Assembly: GCA_023434325.1 (NCBI GenBank)
Contig: JAEYSX010000001.1
Coordinates: forward strand, 248,001 to 312,000
Direction: 5' to 3'
DNA from: Candidatus Parcubacteria bacterium
Lineage (GTDB): Bacteria > Patescibacteriota > Saccharimonadia > Saccharimonadales > UBA4665
DNA: 64,000 nt
Position 1 is the stretch's first letter. Each line of letters begins with the position of its first letter. Of the stretch, positions 1 to 7,097 are shown one piece after another. The notes beneath the pieces were generated by a model, which was not told the origin of the DNA, did no database searches, and worked only from the letters and a program-made list of their open reading frames with translations. Position numbers and translations under genes: made by a program.

Positions 1-32
1 ACAGAGGGCAGTATTAACCACGGAGACATCCT

Positions 33-179
33 ATGAGCGGCCGCACACCAAAAGTAATGCATCTCAAAAACGTTTTGCTGGTAGCAGGTTTTGTACTTTT
101 AATGCTATTAGTAGTCGTCGTTACTCGCGACATAGAGTCGGAGAGTGGGCCAGCAGCTACAGGCACAGCACAGCAATAG
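33..179 (+). CDS. Small single-pass membrane protein, 48 aa, unknown function
   Basis: A short reading frame starts with ATG at 33 behind a GGAG element and ends with TAG at 177-179. After about 12 polar and basic residues it has one strong hydrophobic segment (about residues 13-30, rich in Leu and Val) and then a short acidic and small-residue tail, which fits a one-pass membrane peptide. No family is recognised. It sits tail-to-tail with the adenosine deaminase-like gene. Two further tiny membrane ORFs occur at 4.2-4.7 kb, so such peptides are not isolated here. It could be spurious, but the ribosome site and the composition argue for coding. Confidence 0.5.
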   Translation: MSGRTPKVMHLKNVLLVAGFVLLMLLVVVVTRDIESESGPAATGTAQQ

Positions 180-301
180 CAACTCAGATGCAAGAGAACA
201 AATCTAGATTTACACTCTCGGAGGCGACAATCCCCTTGGGCAAGGCTATCTTTAGCGAACAAGATTTGCGCAGACAACCCTAGGGCAGCCCGACAGCACC
301 A

Positions 302-1321
302 CTACAAGTATGCGCCCAGTCCGCCGGGTTTGGGGATAAAGGTCGACTCAAACGCCGTGCGATTGCATTGCTCTATCTGTTCGATTGTCAAAATCTTTTC
401 TTCGTGCAGCCAGCGCAACTGGTCACGCAAGCGGCAGCCCTCTATCATCTCAGGCCAGTCGGTATTAATACAAAAGCGAACTTTGTTTTCGATAAGCGTA
501 TTCAAAATAAATCGTATTTCGTCGACGTTCTCGACCGCCTTAGTCATCAGATTAGACAGCGGGCAAACTTCCAGCACCACCTTTTGGCGCGCCAGCTCCT
601 TCATTAGCGGCTTGTCGTAGGCTACGCGGATACCGTGACCGATGCGCTGCGGCTTAACATACTCGAGCGCCTCGCGCACATCGTCGGCCTCGGGCCTCTC
701 TCCGGCATGCACCGTAATGCCCAATCCGGCAGCGCGCACCTTATCAAACAGCTCAACATAATCTTTAAAATGAAAACTGGCCGTTCCCGGACCAGCGACA
801 TCAATACCCACAACGCCTCTGCGGCGGTACTTTATGGCTTTTTCGACGATGATCGCGTTCTTCTCGATCGAAAACTCGCGCGCCATAATAAAAATCAGCC
901 CTGCGCTGAGGTTGCGACATTCCAGCAGCGCCGACTCCATGCCGCGTAGCATGGACATAATAAGGTGATCTAGCTCGAACTCACCGTCTTTATTGTGTTT
1001 GAGCGGATTGTTTCGCAGCTCTACCAGCGTCACCTTTTGCTTGTGGTACGCATCTGCGATGGTATGATACGTCGCTTGCTCGACTACCTGCGAACCGGAG
1101 CTTAGCTTGTCTAAAAACGGGTGGTAAATTTGCTCAAAATAATCGTTGAGACTAACCTTGCGCCGGGGCGAAAGCATGACATACTCACGGAATTCGTGAA
1201 ATTCCTGCTTTGGCAGCCTAAAACCCGACCGGTGGGCGATCTGCCAGAGGACTTCGGGACTGATAGAAGTGCCGAGATGCGAATGCAATTCGGCGAGCGG
1301 TATTTTCTGTAATGTATCCAT
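302..1321 (-). CDS. Adenosine deaminase family hydrolase
   Basis: The 339-residue protein has the adenosine/adenine/AMP deaminase TIM-barrel motifs in order: LHSHLGTS (H13 and H15 would bind zinc), TVHAGE (zinc His and catalytic Glu), RIGHG (catalytic His), EVCPLSN, and NTDWP near the C-terminus. The family normally ends with NTDDP; here the second Asp, which contacts the purine in adenosine deaminases, is Trp, while the first, zinc-binding Asp is kept. Zinc-dependent hydrolytic deamination is therefore likely, but the substrate may not be adenosine. The role would be purine salvage, which suits an organism that scavenges nucleosides. The ATG lies five bases from a good -10 box, so the mRNA looks leaderless. 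Confidence 0.85.
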   Translation of the reverse strand: MDTLQKIPLAELHSHLGTSISPEVLWQIAHRSGFRLPKQEFHEFREYVMLSPRRKVSLNDYFEQIYHPFLDKLSSGSQVVEQATYHTIADAYHKQKVTLVELRNNPLKHNKDGEFELDHLIMSMLRGMESALLECRNLSAGLIFIMAREFSIEKNAIIVEKAIKYRRRGVVGIDVAGPGTASFHFKDYVELFDKVRAAGLGITVHAGERPEADDVREALEYVKPQRIGHGIRVAYDKPLMKELARQKVVLEVCPLSNLMTKAVENVDEIRFILNTLIENKVRFCINTDWPEMIEGCRLRDQLRWLHEEKILTIEQIEQCNRTAFESTFIPKPGGLGAYL

Positions 1322-1326
1322 ACGTA

Positions 1327-1356
1327 ATTAAAGAGCGCTCACCGGCATTTTGTCAA
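1327..1356 (-). promoter_or_regulatory. Promoter of the deaminase gene, leaderless
   Basis: Read on the minus strand: TTGACA (1351-1356), an 18-base spacer, then TTTAAT (1327-1332). Only five bases separate the -10 box from the ATG at 1321, so transcription should begin at or next to the start codon. Confidence 0.6.
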
Positions 1357-1386
1357 CACACTTATGTCTTTATGCGGCCAAGCCGT

Positions 1387-1392
1387 TACAAT
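1387..1392 (+). promoter_or_regulatory. -10 box of rarA, leaderless
   Basis: TACAAT lies six bases upstream of the ATG at 1399. This spacing puts the transcription start at the start codon. It also supports choosing 1399 over an in-frame upstream codon at 1312. Confidence 0.45.
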
Positions 1393-1398
1393 AAAGGC

Positions 1399-2574
1399 AT
1401 GAGACCGCTTGCCGAAAAAATGAGACCGGATTCGCTCGACGAAGTTGTCGGGCAAAAACATCTGTTAGAGCACGGCCAGATTATTCGGCAAATTATCGAG
1501 CGCAAGCAGCCCACAAGCCTCATCTTATGGGGGCCGCCAGGAAGCGGCAAAACGACTCTGGCACGGATTATCGCAGCCGGGACCGGCGCCGAGTTTGTAG
1601 AACTAAGCGCCGTAACGGGCAAAAAAGACGACGTTCGCAAAATTGTCGAGACCGCGCAGGTCAACCGACGTCTTGGCATGCAAACTATTTTGTTTGTTGA
1701 CGAGATTCATCGCTTTAACAAAGCTCAGCAAGACGCCTTTTTGCCCTATGTCGAGGACGGCACTATCATCCTTATTGGCGCCACCACCGAGAATCCGAGC
1801 TTTGAGGTTATTACGCCCTTGCTCTCGCGCTCGCGCGTGCTGGTGCTCGAGCCCCTCACCAAAGACGATATCGTCACGATAATCAAGCGAGCCGCCAAGG
1901 CCGAAAAGCTTAGTAAAAAAGTTTTGCCAGACAAAAGTATTGACTTGCTTGCCGAGATTTCGGGTGGCGATGCGCGTGTAGCATTGGGCAATTTAGAGCT
2001 TGCACGCCAACTGACTGACACAACGATCACTCCCGAGATTGTCAAAACTGCCGCCCAAAAACGCGTGCCCGGCTACGACAAAGCCGGCGAACAGCACTAC
2101 AACATCATTAGCGCTTTTATCAAAAGTTTGCGCGGTAGCGACGGGACGGCAGCGCTGTACTACCTAGCTCGCATGCTCCAGGCAGGCGAAGACCCAAAAT
2201 TTATCGCGCGGCGTATGGTCATATTCGCATCCGAGGATATCGGCCTTGCCGCCCCGGCGGCACTTAATATTGCAGTGTCGACTTTTTTGGCGGTCGAGCG
2301 CATCGGCATGCCGGAGTGCGAATACAACCTGTACCACTGCGCCTCGGTGCTGGCCAAAGCCCCCAAGTCGCGCCAGGTTACCGAGGCGATGTACGCTGCC
2401 AAGCAAGCCGCACGCGAACACCCCGACCTTGCCGTGCCGCTGCACTTACGCAACGCCCCAACCAAGCTTATGAAGGACCTCGGATACAACAAAAACTACA
2501 AATGGGAGGCCGATTTTAAGCACAATGACGGCTTTTTGCCGCCCGAGATAGCCAAGCTCAGCTTCTTTAACTAA
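1399..2574 (+). CDS. rarA: Replication-associated recombination protein A (RarA/MgsA family AAA+ ATPase)
   Basis: The 391-residue protein begins MRPLAEKMRPDSLDEVVGQ, the usual RarA opening, followed by Walker A GPPGSGKTT, Walker B LFVDEIHRFNK and sensor-1 region GATTENPSF. The C-terminal half carries the clamp-loader-like lid and tetramerisation region found across the family (DPKFIARRMV, ASEDIGLA). RarA acts at stalled replication forks together with SSB and the replisome. The length matches the family. An in-frame ATG at 1312 would add 29 unrelated residues, so 1399 is preferred. It is divergent from the deaminase gene with a 77-base intergenic space holding both promoters. Confidence 0.95.
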   Translation: MRPLAEKMRPDSLDEVVGQKHLLEHGQIIRQIIERKQPTSLILWGPPGSGKTTLARIIAAGTGAEFVELSAVTGKKDDVRKIVETAQVNRRLGMQTILFVDEIHRFNKAQQDAFLPYVEDGTIILIGATTENPSFEVITPLLSRSRVLVLEPLTKDDIVTIIKRAAKAEKLSKKVLPDKSIDLLAEISGGDARVALGNLELARQLTDTTITPEIVKTAAQKRVPGYDKAGEQHYNIISAFIKSLRGSDGTAALYYLARMLQAGEDPKFIARRMVIFASEDIGLAAPAALNIAVSTFLAVERIGMPECEYNLYHCASVLAKAPKSRQVTEAMYAAKQAAREHPDLAVPLHLRNAPTKLMKDLGYNKNYKWEADFKHNDGFLPPEIAKLSFFN

Positions 2575-2704
2575 TTGTGCTATACTGGGCGACTATCGTG
2601 ACAGTCGACAGGATAAAATCCCTTATTCTAAGGTGTTAGACTTAGCCTCAGCGCAAAAATCGATTATGTAATAATTATGAAAAGATCATTGTAAAATAAA
2701 CATT

Positions 2705-2756
2705 TTTAACAAAGTTCCGCTTGCAATCTCGGAACATTGGGAGTAACTTTGTTAAA
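2705..2756 (+). promoter_or_regulatory. Structured leader upstream of nhaD with overlapping hairpins
   Basis: A perfect 12-base inverted repeat (TTTAACAAAGTT at 2705-2716 and AACTTTGTTAAA at 2745-2756) encloses a second one (GTTCCG at 2714-2719 and CGGAAC at 2730-2735). The two share bases 2714-2716, so they compete at the shared edge. The element lies in the 284-base gap between rarA and the antiporter gene, about 100 bases before the start codon. No known riboswitch class is recognised. The rest of the gap shows only a TATACT box near 2581 and a weak CTAAG/CTTAG hairpin. Confidence 0.4.
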
Positions 2757-2858
2757 GTCAAGGCCTTGCCGCCAATTAGCCGACACGTACTAAACGCCAA
2801 TCGACCAACTAGCGACGACCTTGTTTTTATATAACACTAAAAAAACAGGGACTATCTC

Positions 2859-4151
2859 ATGGAGCCTCTTGCTATATTTGCTTCGTCACTATTTATTTTT
2901 GGGTATGTACTGATTGCCCTTGAACATAAACTCAGTTCTCACCGTTCTGCTATTGCCCTTCTGCTAGGATGCGCACTCTGGCTAGTGGTATCGATGCACC
3001 TTGCCGATGCCCCCGACCAGCTTGCACATGTACTTGAGACTACCGGCGCCGAGATATTCGGGGTCGTTGTATTTTGTCTTGCAGCTATGGCACTGGTCGA
3101 GATTTTGGCCCACTACGGCTTCTTTGACATGATTAAAGCGCAATTATTGCGCTTTAAGATTGGGCCACGCAAACAGTTTGCGCTTATGATGGTTATTCTG
3201 TTTTGGATATCGTCATTCCTTTCTAACATCGCCATGACTGTGGCGATGATTCATATTGCCCGCAAGTTTTACAAAGGACACAACCTCATGGTTGCCGCGT
3301 GTGCAATTGTGGTGCTGGCTAACGCCGGCGGCGCATGGTCACCGATCGGTGACGTCTCTACCGTATTGCTCTGGTTGGCGGGTAAGTTTACCGTATGGGA
3401 GATTATCTCGAACGCGCTGATCCCAACTATGGTTTTGGGTGTAGTATGTTGCGGACTTTTGTACCGAAAGCTTAACGACGAGGACTTTATCGAGAACGTC
3501 GGCGGCACCAACCGCACCAAGTTCTCGCTCAGTGAGCGCGTAATCGTTGGAACCGCTCTTGTAAGCTTCTTCCTGCCACTCGGCATGAACATGCTCGGCC
3601 TTCCGCCCTACTTTGGTCTACTACTCGGTTTGGGTCTAACATGGGCGATGATTGAATTCGCCAAGACCAAAAGCCGCAGCGAGCACGCGACCCACCTTAC
3701 CGCTAACGTCGAGCACATGGTGCAAACCATCGACACTGCATCTGTAAAATTCATTATCGGCGTACTATTGGCAGCGTCAGCTCTGACCGCCCTCGGTGTA
3801 TCTGCATTCTTTGCTGGTCTGTTCGGTGAAAACCCGAGCGAAATGGCTCTAATTGTTGCAAGTATTGGTGCCGGTCTGCTGTCTGCCTTCGGTATCGAAA
3901 ACACCGCTGTCGTTGCCATGGCTATCGACACCCTGCCAACCACCGATCCACGTATCTGGTCATTGGTTGCCCTCTCGGTTGGTACTGCCGCATCGGCAGT
4001 CATGACCGGTAGCTCCGCTGGCGTTATTGCTGCCGGCATGGTCAAAACTATGACTTTCTACAAGTACTACAAGATTGTTACCTGGCCAATGCTTATCGGT
4101 TTTGCCGGCGCTATCGTTACCTGGCTCATCCAGTACATGATTGTTCGATAA
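2859..4151 (+). CDS. nhaD: NhaD-type Na+/H+ antiporter
   Basis: The 430-residue integral membrane protein has about 12 hydrophobic segments and belongs to the ion transporter superfamily. The segment NAGGAWSPIGDVSTVLLW closely matches the NhaD hallmark around residues 155-172, and a second conserved helix pair occurs near SAFGIENTAVVAMAID. NhaD exchanges cytoplasmic Na+ (or Li+) for external protons and gives salt and pH tolerance. It stands alone with a structured leader upstream and a tiny membrane ORF about 110 bases downstream. A weak ribosome site (ACAGGG) lies nine bases from the ATG. Confidence 0.85.
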   Translation: MEPLAIFASSLFIFGYVLIALEHKLSSHRSAIALLLGCALWLVVSMHLADAPDQLAHVLETTGAEIFGVVVFCLAAMALVEILAHYGFFDMIKAQLLRFKIGPRKQFALMMVILFWISSFLSNIAMTVAMIHIARKFYKGHNLMVAACAIVVLANAGGAWSPIGDVSTVLLWLAGKFTVWEIISNALIPTMVLGVVCCGLLYRKLNDEDFIENVGGTNRTKFSLSERVIVGTALVSFFLPLGMNMLGLPPYFGLLLGLGLTWAMIEFAKTKSRSEHATHLTANVEHMVQTIDTASVKFIIGVLLAASALTALGVSAFFAGLFGENPSEMALIVASIGAGLLSAFGIENTAVVAMAIDTLPTTDPRIWSLVALSVGTAASAVMTGSSAGVIAAGMVKTMTFYKYYKIVTWPMLIGFAGAIVTWLIQYMIVR

Positions 4152-4221
4152 ATAGTTAACCTAGTATTAACTTCTTCCAGATTCCTCAGAATCGTACCGC
4201 GATATTAATCACATACTGCAA

Positions 4222-4252
4222 CCTCCTATCTTGATATTGTCAAGGTAGGAGG
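4222..4252 (+). promoter_or_regulatory. Hairpin that hides a Shine-Dalgarno sequence
   Basis: CCTCCTATCTTGA (4222-4234) pairs with TCAAGGTAGGAGG (4240-4252) over 13 positions, all Watson-Crick except one G-U pair, with a five-base loop. The 3' arm is the strong GGAGG ribosome site of the ORF that starts eight bases later at 4261. In this state translation should be blocked. Confidence 0.6.
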
Positions 4253-4260
4253 ACGATTCG

Positions 4261-4401
4261 ATGGAGCGAACATCAACACAAGCGCCAACTAGTAGCACAT
4301 ACAGTGTGGCTAGTAGCATTCAAATCATTGCGCTCGCCGCGCTCATGATTGCGACAGCAAGCATCTATCTTACCGCCCTGGTCACCGTAGTACTCCGTTA
4401 A
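4261..4401 (+). CDS. Small single-pass membrane protein, 46 aa, unknown function
   Basis: The ATG at 4261 follows a full AGGAGG ribosome site by eight bases, and the frame ends with TAA at 4399-4401. The first 18 residues are Ser/Thr-rich and polar; residues 19-45 are almost entirely hydrophobic (Ile, Ala, Leu), with a single Arg at the very end, typical of a short tail-anchored membrane peptide. No family is recognised. Its ribosome site lies inside a 13-bp hairpin, which suggests regulated translation. A toxin-like or regulatory membrane peptide is possible but not shown. Confidence 0.55.
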   Translation: MERTSTQAPTSSTYSVASSIQIIALAALMIATASIYLTALVTVVLR

Positions 4402-4458
4402 CACACTAGTGTCAGCGAGTCACACTTCCTGATTCTGCCAGATCCTCAGTCGCAACAA

Positions 4459-4492
4459 ATGCCAGTATTACTCGACAAGAGAATGCTGGCAT
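4459..4492 (+). terminator. Hairpin after the 46-aa ORF, possible terminator
   Basis: ATGCCAGTATT (4459-4469) and AATGCTGGCAT (4482-4492) form an 11-bp stem with one G-U pair and a 12-base loop. The following TATCTTTA is a poor U-tract, so termination would be weak. Confidence 0.4.
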
Positions 4493-4563
4493 TATCTTTA
4501 CAGTAAAAGAGTAAGCAATTCTACCTGACAACCAGACCGTATGTGCATATACTGCTGGGGCGT

Positions 4564-4689
4564 ATGAAAAGAATAGCAGGCACCGCAGTGCTGTTTGTTT
4601 TGCTCATATTGACCGTCGTAGCACTTACCCAAATAAAGTCCGGCAGCAGTACAGCTCATCCCCCCACGGTCAAACATGCAATTCATTAG
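4564..4689 (+). CDS. Small membrane or secreted peptide, 41 aa, unknown function
   Basis: The ATG at 4564 opens a 41-codon frame: a basic N-terminus (MKRIAG), a hydrophobic stretch (about residues 7-21) and a short polar tail with Ser, Pro and His. This looks like a signal anchor with an external tail. The upstream sequence has only a weak ribosome site (CTGGGG), so support is modest. No family is recognised. Confidence 0.35.
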   Translation: MKRIAGTAVLFVLLILTVVALTQIKSGSSTAHPPTVKHAIH

Positions 4690-4787
4690 TACTCTTTACA
4701 ACGAAGATACGCCCCAATCCATAGACATACCGTGCGAGGGCATAGATAACGCCTGTCCCACTTGCGCGCAAATCGCTCATCGTGGGG

Positions 4788-4793
4788 TATAAT
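4788..4793 (+). promoter_or_regulatory. -10 box of the ABC exporter operon, leaderless
   Basis: A consensus TATAAT ends seven bases before the ATG at 4801, so the transcript should start at the start codon. No ribosome site is present, which fits. Confidence 0.6.
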
Positions 4794-4800
4794 ACTGCTA

Positions 4801-5712
4801 ATGGATAAAACACCTGTCATCGAATTAAAAGAATTAACCAAGAGGTATCCGGGCAGCAAGGTAGACGCTTTGCACGACGTATCGCTGACGGTACACGCCG
4901 GACAAATATTCGGCTTTTTGGGTCCCAACGGCGCCGGCAAGAGCACCACTATCACAATGCTGCTCAACCTAATGCAGCCGACAAGCGGCAATATCAAAAT
5001 ATTCGGCAAGCCCGACGACGGCGCAGAAGGAATTGCGATTAGGCGTGACGTCGGCTACCTGACCGGAGACATGGCGCTAGATAAAGCGCTGACTGGCTGG
5101 CAACAACTCGAGTACATCGGGCACCTGCGCGGTAACTTCGACAAAACGTACGTGAGTGAACTAGCAGAGCGCCTTACCTGCGACCTGACCAAAAAGATCA
5201 AGAGCCTGTCTCGCGGAAACCGCCAAAAAGTCGGCCTTATAGCCGCGCTCATGCACAAGCCCAAACTGCTTATACTCGATGAGCCCACAAGCGGACTCGA
5301 CCCCTTGGTCCAGATCGAGTTTAATAATATCCTCTTAGAACACAAGAAAAACGGTGGCACGGCGTTCATATCATCACACGTACTAAGCGAGGTACAAGAA
5401 CTGTGCGACCAAGTAGCGATTATCCGTAAAGGCAAGCTGGTTGCAAATAAACCGTTGTCCGAGATCGTTCGCGAAGCTCCTAAGCACATCGTCTTTACCG
5501 CCCACGTTCCCAACCCAGCAGAGCATATCAAACACCTCAAGGGCGTCAGCGAACTCAAGATTCAGGACGGCGATGTAGACTTTATGTATAACGGCGATGT
5601 CGATCCCCTTATCAAGGCGCTGGCAAAAACTACGATCACCGACATCCATATTACCGATACCGACCTAGAGGAAATCTTCCGAAAGTATTACGAGGAAACC
5701 CAAGATGCTTAA
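4801..5712 (+). CDS. ABC-2 type transporter ATP-binding protein
   Basis: The 303-residue ATPase has Walker A GPNGAGKST, a nonstandard signature LSRGNRQKVG in place of LSGGQ, Walker B LLILDEPTSGLDP and an H-loop in ISSHVLSE. After the nucleotide-binding domain a C-terminal region of about 80 residues follows, as in drug, antibiotic and lipid exporters of the CcmA type. The start at 4801 is chosen because an in-frame upstream codon at 4762 would place the TATAAT box inside the gene. It overlaps the permease gene by eight bases, so the two are translated together. The substrate is not evident. Confidence 0.9.
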   Translation: MDKTPVIELKELTKRYPGSKVDALHDVSLTVHAGQIFGFLGPNGAGKSTTITMLLNLMQPTSGNIKIFGKPDDGAEGIAIRRDVGYLTGDMALDKALTGWQQLEYIGHLRGNFDKTYVSELAERLTCDLTKKIKSLSRGNRQKVGLIAALMHKPKLLILDEPTSGLDPLVQIEFNNILLEHKKNGGTAFISSHVLSEVQELCDQVAIIRKGKLVANKPLSEIVREAPKHIVFTAHVPNPAEHIKHLKGVSELKIQDGDVDFMYNGDVDPLIKALAKTTITDIHITDTDLEEIFRKYYEETQDA

Positions 5713-6493
5713 AAATATTTTTCTTAAAACCTTGTTTGAAAAACACTGGATGACCCTGTGGTGGTCAATCGCGGTCTTTCTTTTGATTCTTGGTATCGTA
5801 GCGCTGTTTCCGATGTTTAAGGACTCGTTTGCCAATATGGACGCCACTCCCGAAGAGCTTAAATCGCTTTTAGGCGATACTAGCTCGTACACAACCATTA
5901 CCGGCTGGCTTAACTTTCAGGTGTTTGACCAGATGGTGTTTGCCGGCATAATTTTAGGCATTATCATCGGCGGCGGCGTCTTGGCGGGCGAAGAAAAAGA
6001 GGGCACCTTGCAGAGCTTACTGTCCCTGCCGGTTAAGCGCTCGGCGGTATATTGGCAAAAGTTTGCGGCCATCAGCGTGATCGTGGGAATCGTTACACTT
6101 ATGTTGTTCTTGGGCTCCTTGGTTGGCACGGCGGCAATCGGCGAGTCGGTCGGCCTCGGGTCGCTCCTTCTGGCAACCCTCTCGGCATTCTTGCTTTCGC
6201 TATTCTTTGCAGCACTTACCTATACTGTTGGTGCGATTACAGGGCGGCGCGGCGTTGCTGGTGCAGCCGTCGGCTTGTTTGCCTTTGCCAGCTTTATGCT
6301 GACATCGCTTGCCAATGGCATTAGCGCGCTCAAATACCCCGACTACCTCTCGCCGTTCCACTACTACAACAAACCCAGCCCACTTACCGATGAGTTCCAG
6401 ATAATCGAGCCACTCATTCTCTTGGTCGCCTCGCTCGTCTTGTTAGTCATCGGTCGACGCGTTTTTGCTCGGCGCGACATCTTCCAGCGTTAG
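5705..6493 (+). CDS. ABC-2 type transporter permease
   Basis: The 262-residue membrane protein has about six hydrophobic segments, with a cytoplasmic loop containing GEEKEGTLQSLLSLPV, the conserved ABC-2 stretch in which E, G, T and L follow the second helix. Length and topology fit an ABC-2 membrane subunit that partners the ATPase encoded immediately upstream. The gene begins inside the end of the ATPase gene. It ends one base from the converging acidic-protein gene, leaving no room for a separate terminator. Confidence 0.85.
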   Translation: MLKNIFLKTLFEKHWMTLWWSIAVFLLILGIVALFPMFKDSFANMDATPEELKSLLGDTSSYTTITGWLNFQVFDQMVFAGIILGIIIGGGVLAGEEKEGTLQSLLSLPVKRSAVYWQKFAAISVIVGIVTLMLFLGSLVGTAAIGESVGLGSLLLATLSAFLLSLFFAALTYTVGAITGRRGVAGAAVGLFAFASFMLTSLANGISALKYPDYLSPFHYYNKPSPLTDEFQIIEPLILLVASLVLLVIGRRVFARRDIFQR

Positions 6494-6494
6494 G

Positions 6495-6827
6495 TTACTC
6501 TTCTTCATCTTTGTCGCGTTTGTCGTCCTCAGGCTCTAAAGGGCGCGCCTCTTCTGAATCTTCGATCTCGTCTTGGTCATTAAACCCTGTCGCATCCGTA
6601 ATCCCCTCGTCGTAAACTTCCTGAAAATCTAAATTCGAATCGGTGGCGGGATGCGTCGACGGCAGCTTAGGCGTTGTCTCACGAGGGCTTGCCGGTGCAG
6701 CCGGCGTGTCGTAATCTTCGTCTAGCTGTTCTTCGTCTACGGCAGGATTATAAATATCGTCTGGGGGCTGCAGGGGATCTTGCTCGTCGGACTTATCCCG
6801 CTCGTCGTCTTCTTCAAAATCTACCAC
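6495..6827 (-). CDS. Highly acidic low-complexity protein, 110 aa
   Basis: The reading frame begins with GTG at 6827, three bases after the stop of the RHH gene, so the two form one transcription unit. About 40 percent of residues are Asp or Glu, concentrated at both ends, with a Pro/Thr/Ser-rich middle. No fold or family is recognised; it is probably disordered. An acidic partner next to a DNA-binding protein could act as a DNA mimic or binding modulator, but this is speculation. Confidence 0.6.
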   Translation of the reverse strand: MVDFEEDDERDKSDEQDPLQPPDDIYNPAVDEEQLDEDYDTPAAPASPRETTPKLPSTHPATDSNLDFQEVYDEGITDATGFNDQDEIEDSEEARPLEPEDDKRDKDEEE

Positions 6828-6830
6828 TAC

Positions 6831-7022
6831 CTACCCCATATCCGTTCGCTGTGTCGTGCGCTGTATTTGCTGAAGATATTCTAGGTAATGCCGTGTGGCC
6901 GCCCGCAAAAAATCATCACGGTCAGTAAACTGACTACCAACCACCGCATCGATCTGCGCAATCATATTTGCAGGTAGTGATACGGTTAAGCGGTCTTGGT
7001 CATTTGTAAAATCGTCATCCAT
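6831..7022 (-). CDS. Ribbon-helix-helix (CopG/Arc type) DNA-binding protein
   Basis: The 63-residue protein has the RHH pattern: a short beta strand (RLTVSLP), helix A (ANMIAQIDAVVG), then a turn and helix B (DRDDFLRAATRHYLEYL). Such proteins dimerise and place the strand in the major groove, usually as autorepressors or antitoxins. It is followed at three bases by the acidic gene. A large inverted repeat (7024-7061) touches the start codon; it could be the operator, or a hairpin controlling translation. No obvious toxin is adjacent. Confidence 0.75.
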   Translation of the reverse strand: MDDDFTNDQDRLTVSLPANMIAQIDAVVGSQFTDRDDFLRAATRHYLEYLQQIQRTTQRTDMG

Positions 7023-7023
7023 A

Positions 7024-7061
7024 ACCCGGCCTTTCTTGTCATATAGTAAGAAAGACCGGGT
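7024..7061 (-). promoter_or_regulatory. Long inverted repeat at the start of the RHH gene
   Basis: Arms at 7024-7037 and 7048-7061 (14 bases each) pair completely in the minus-strand RNA, with one U-G pair; the plus-strand RNA would have a mismatch there. The 3' arm holds the likely ribosome site (AAAGG) just before the ATG at 7022. It could end metK transcripts, hide the ribosome site, or be a binding site for the RHH dimer. Confidence 0.5.
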
Positions 7062-7097
7062 CGAAGCACAGTTAGAAAGCTCGCACTACAGAGGTTG

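Noticed and set aside
14..277. An 87-codon minus-strand frame at the window start
   Set aside because: It covers the plus-strand 48-residue ORF, has Cys-rich random composition and no ribosome site. The plus-strand ORF is better supported.
4762..4800. Upstream start for the ABC ATPase
   Set aside because: It would put the consensus TATAAT inside the coding region and add residues with no similarity to the family.
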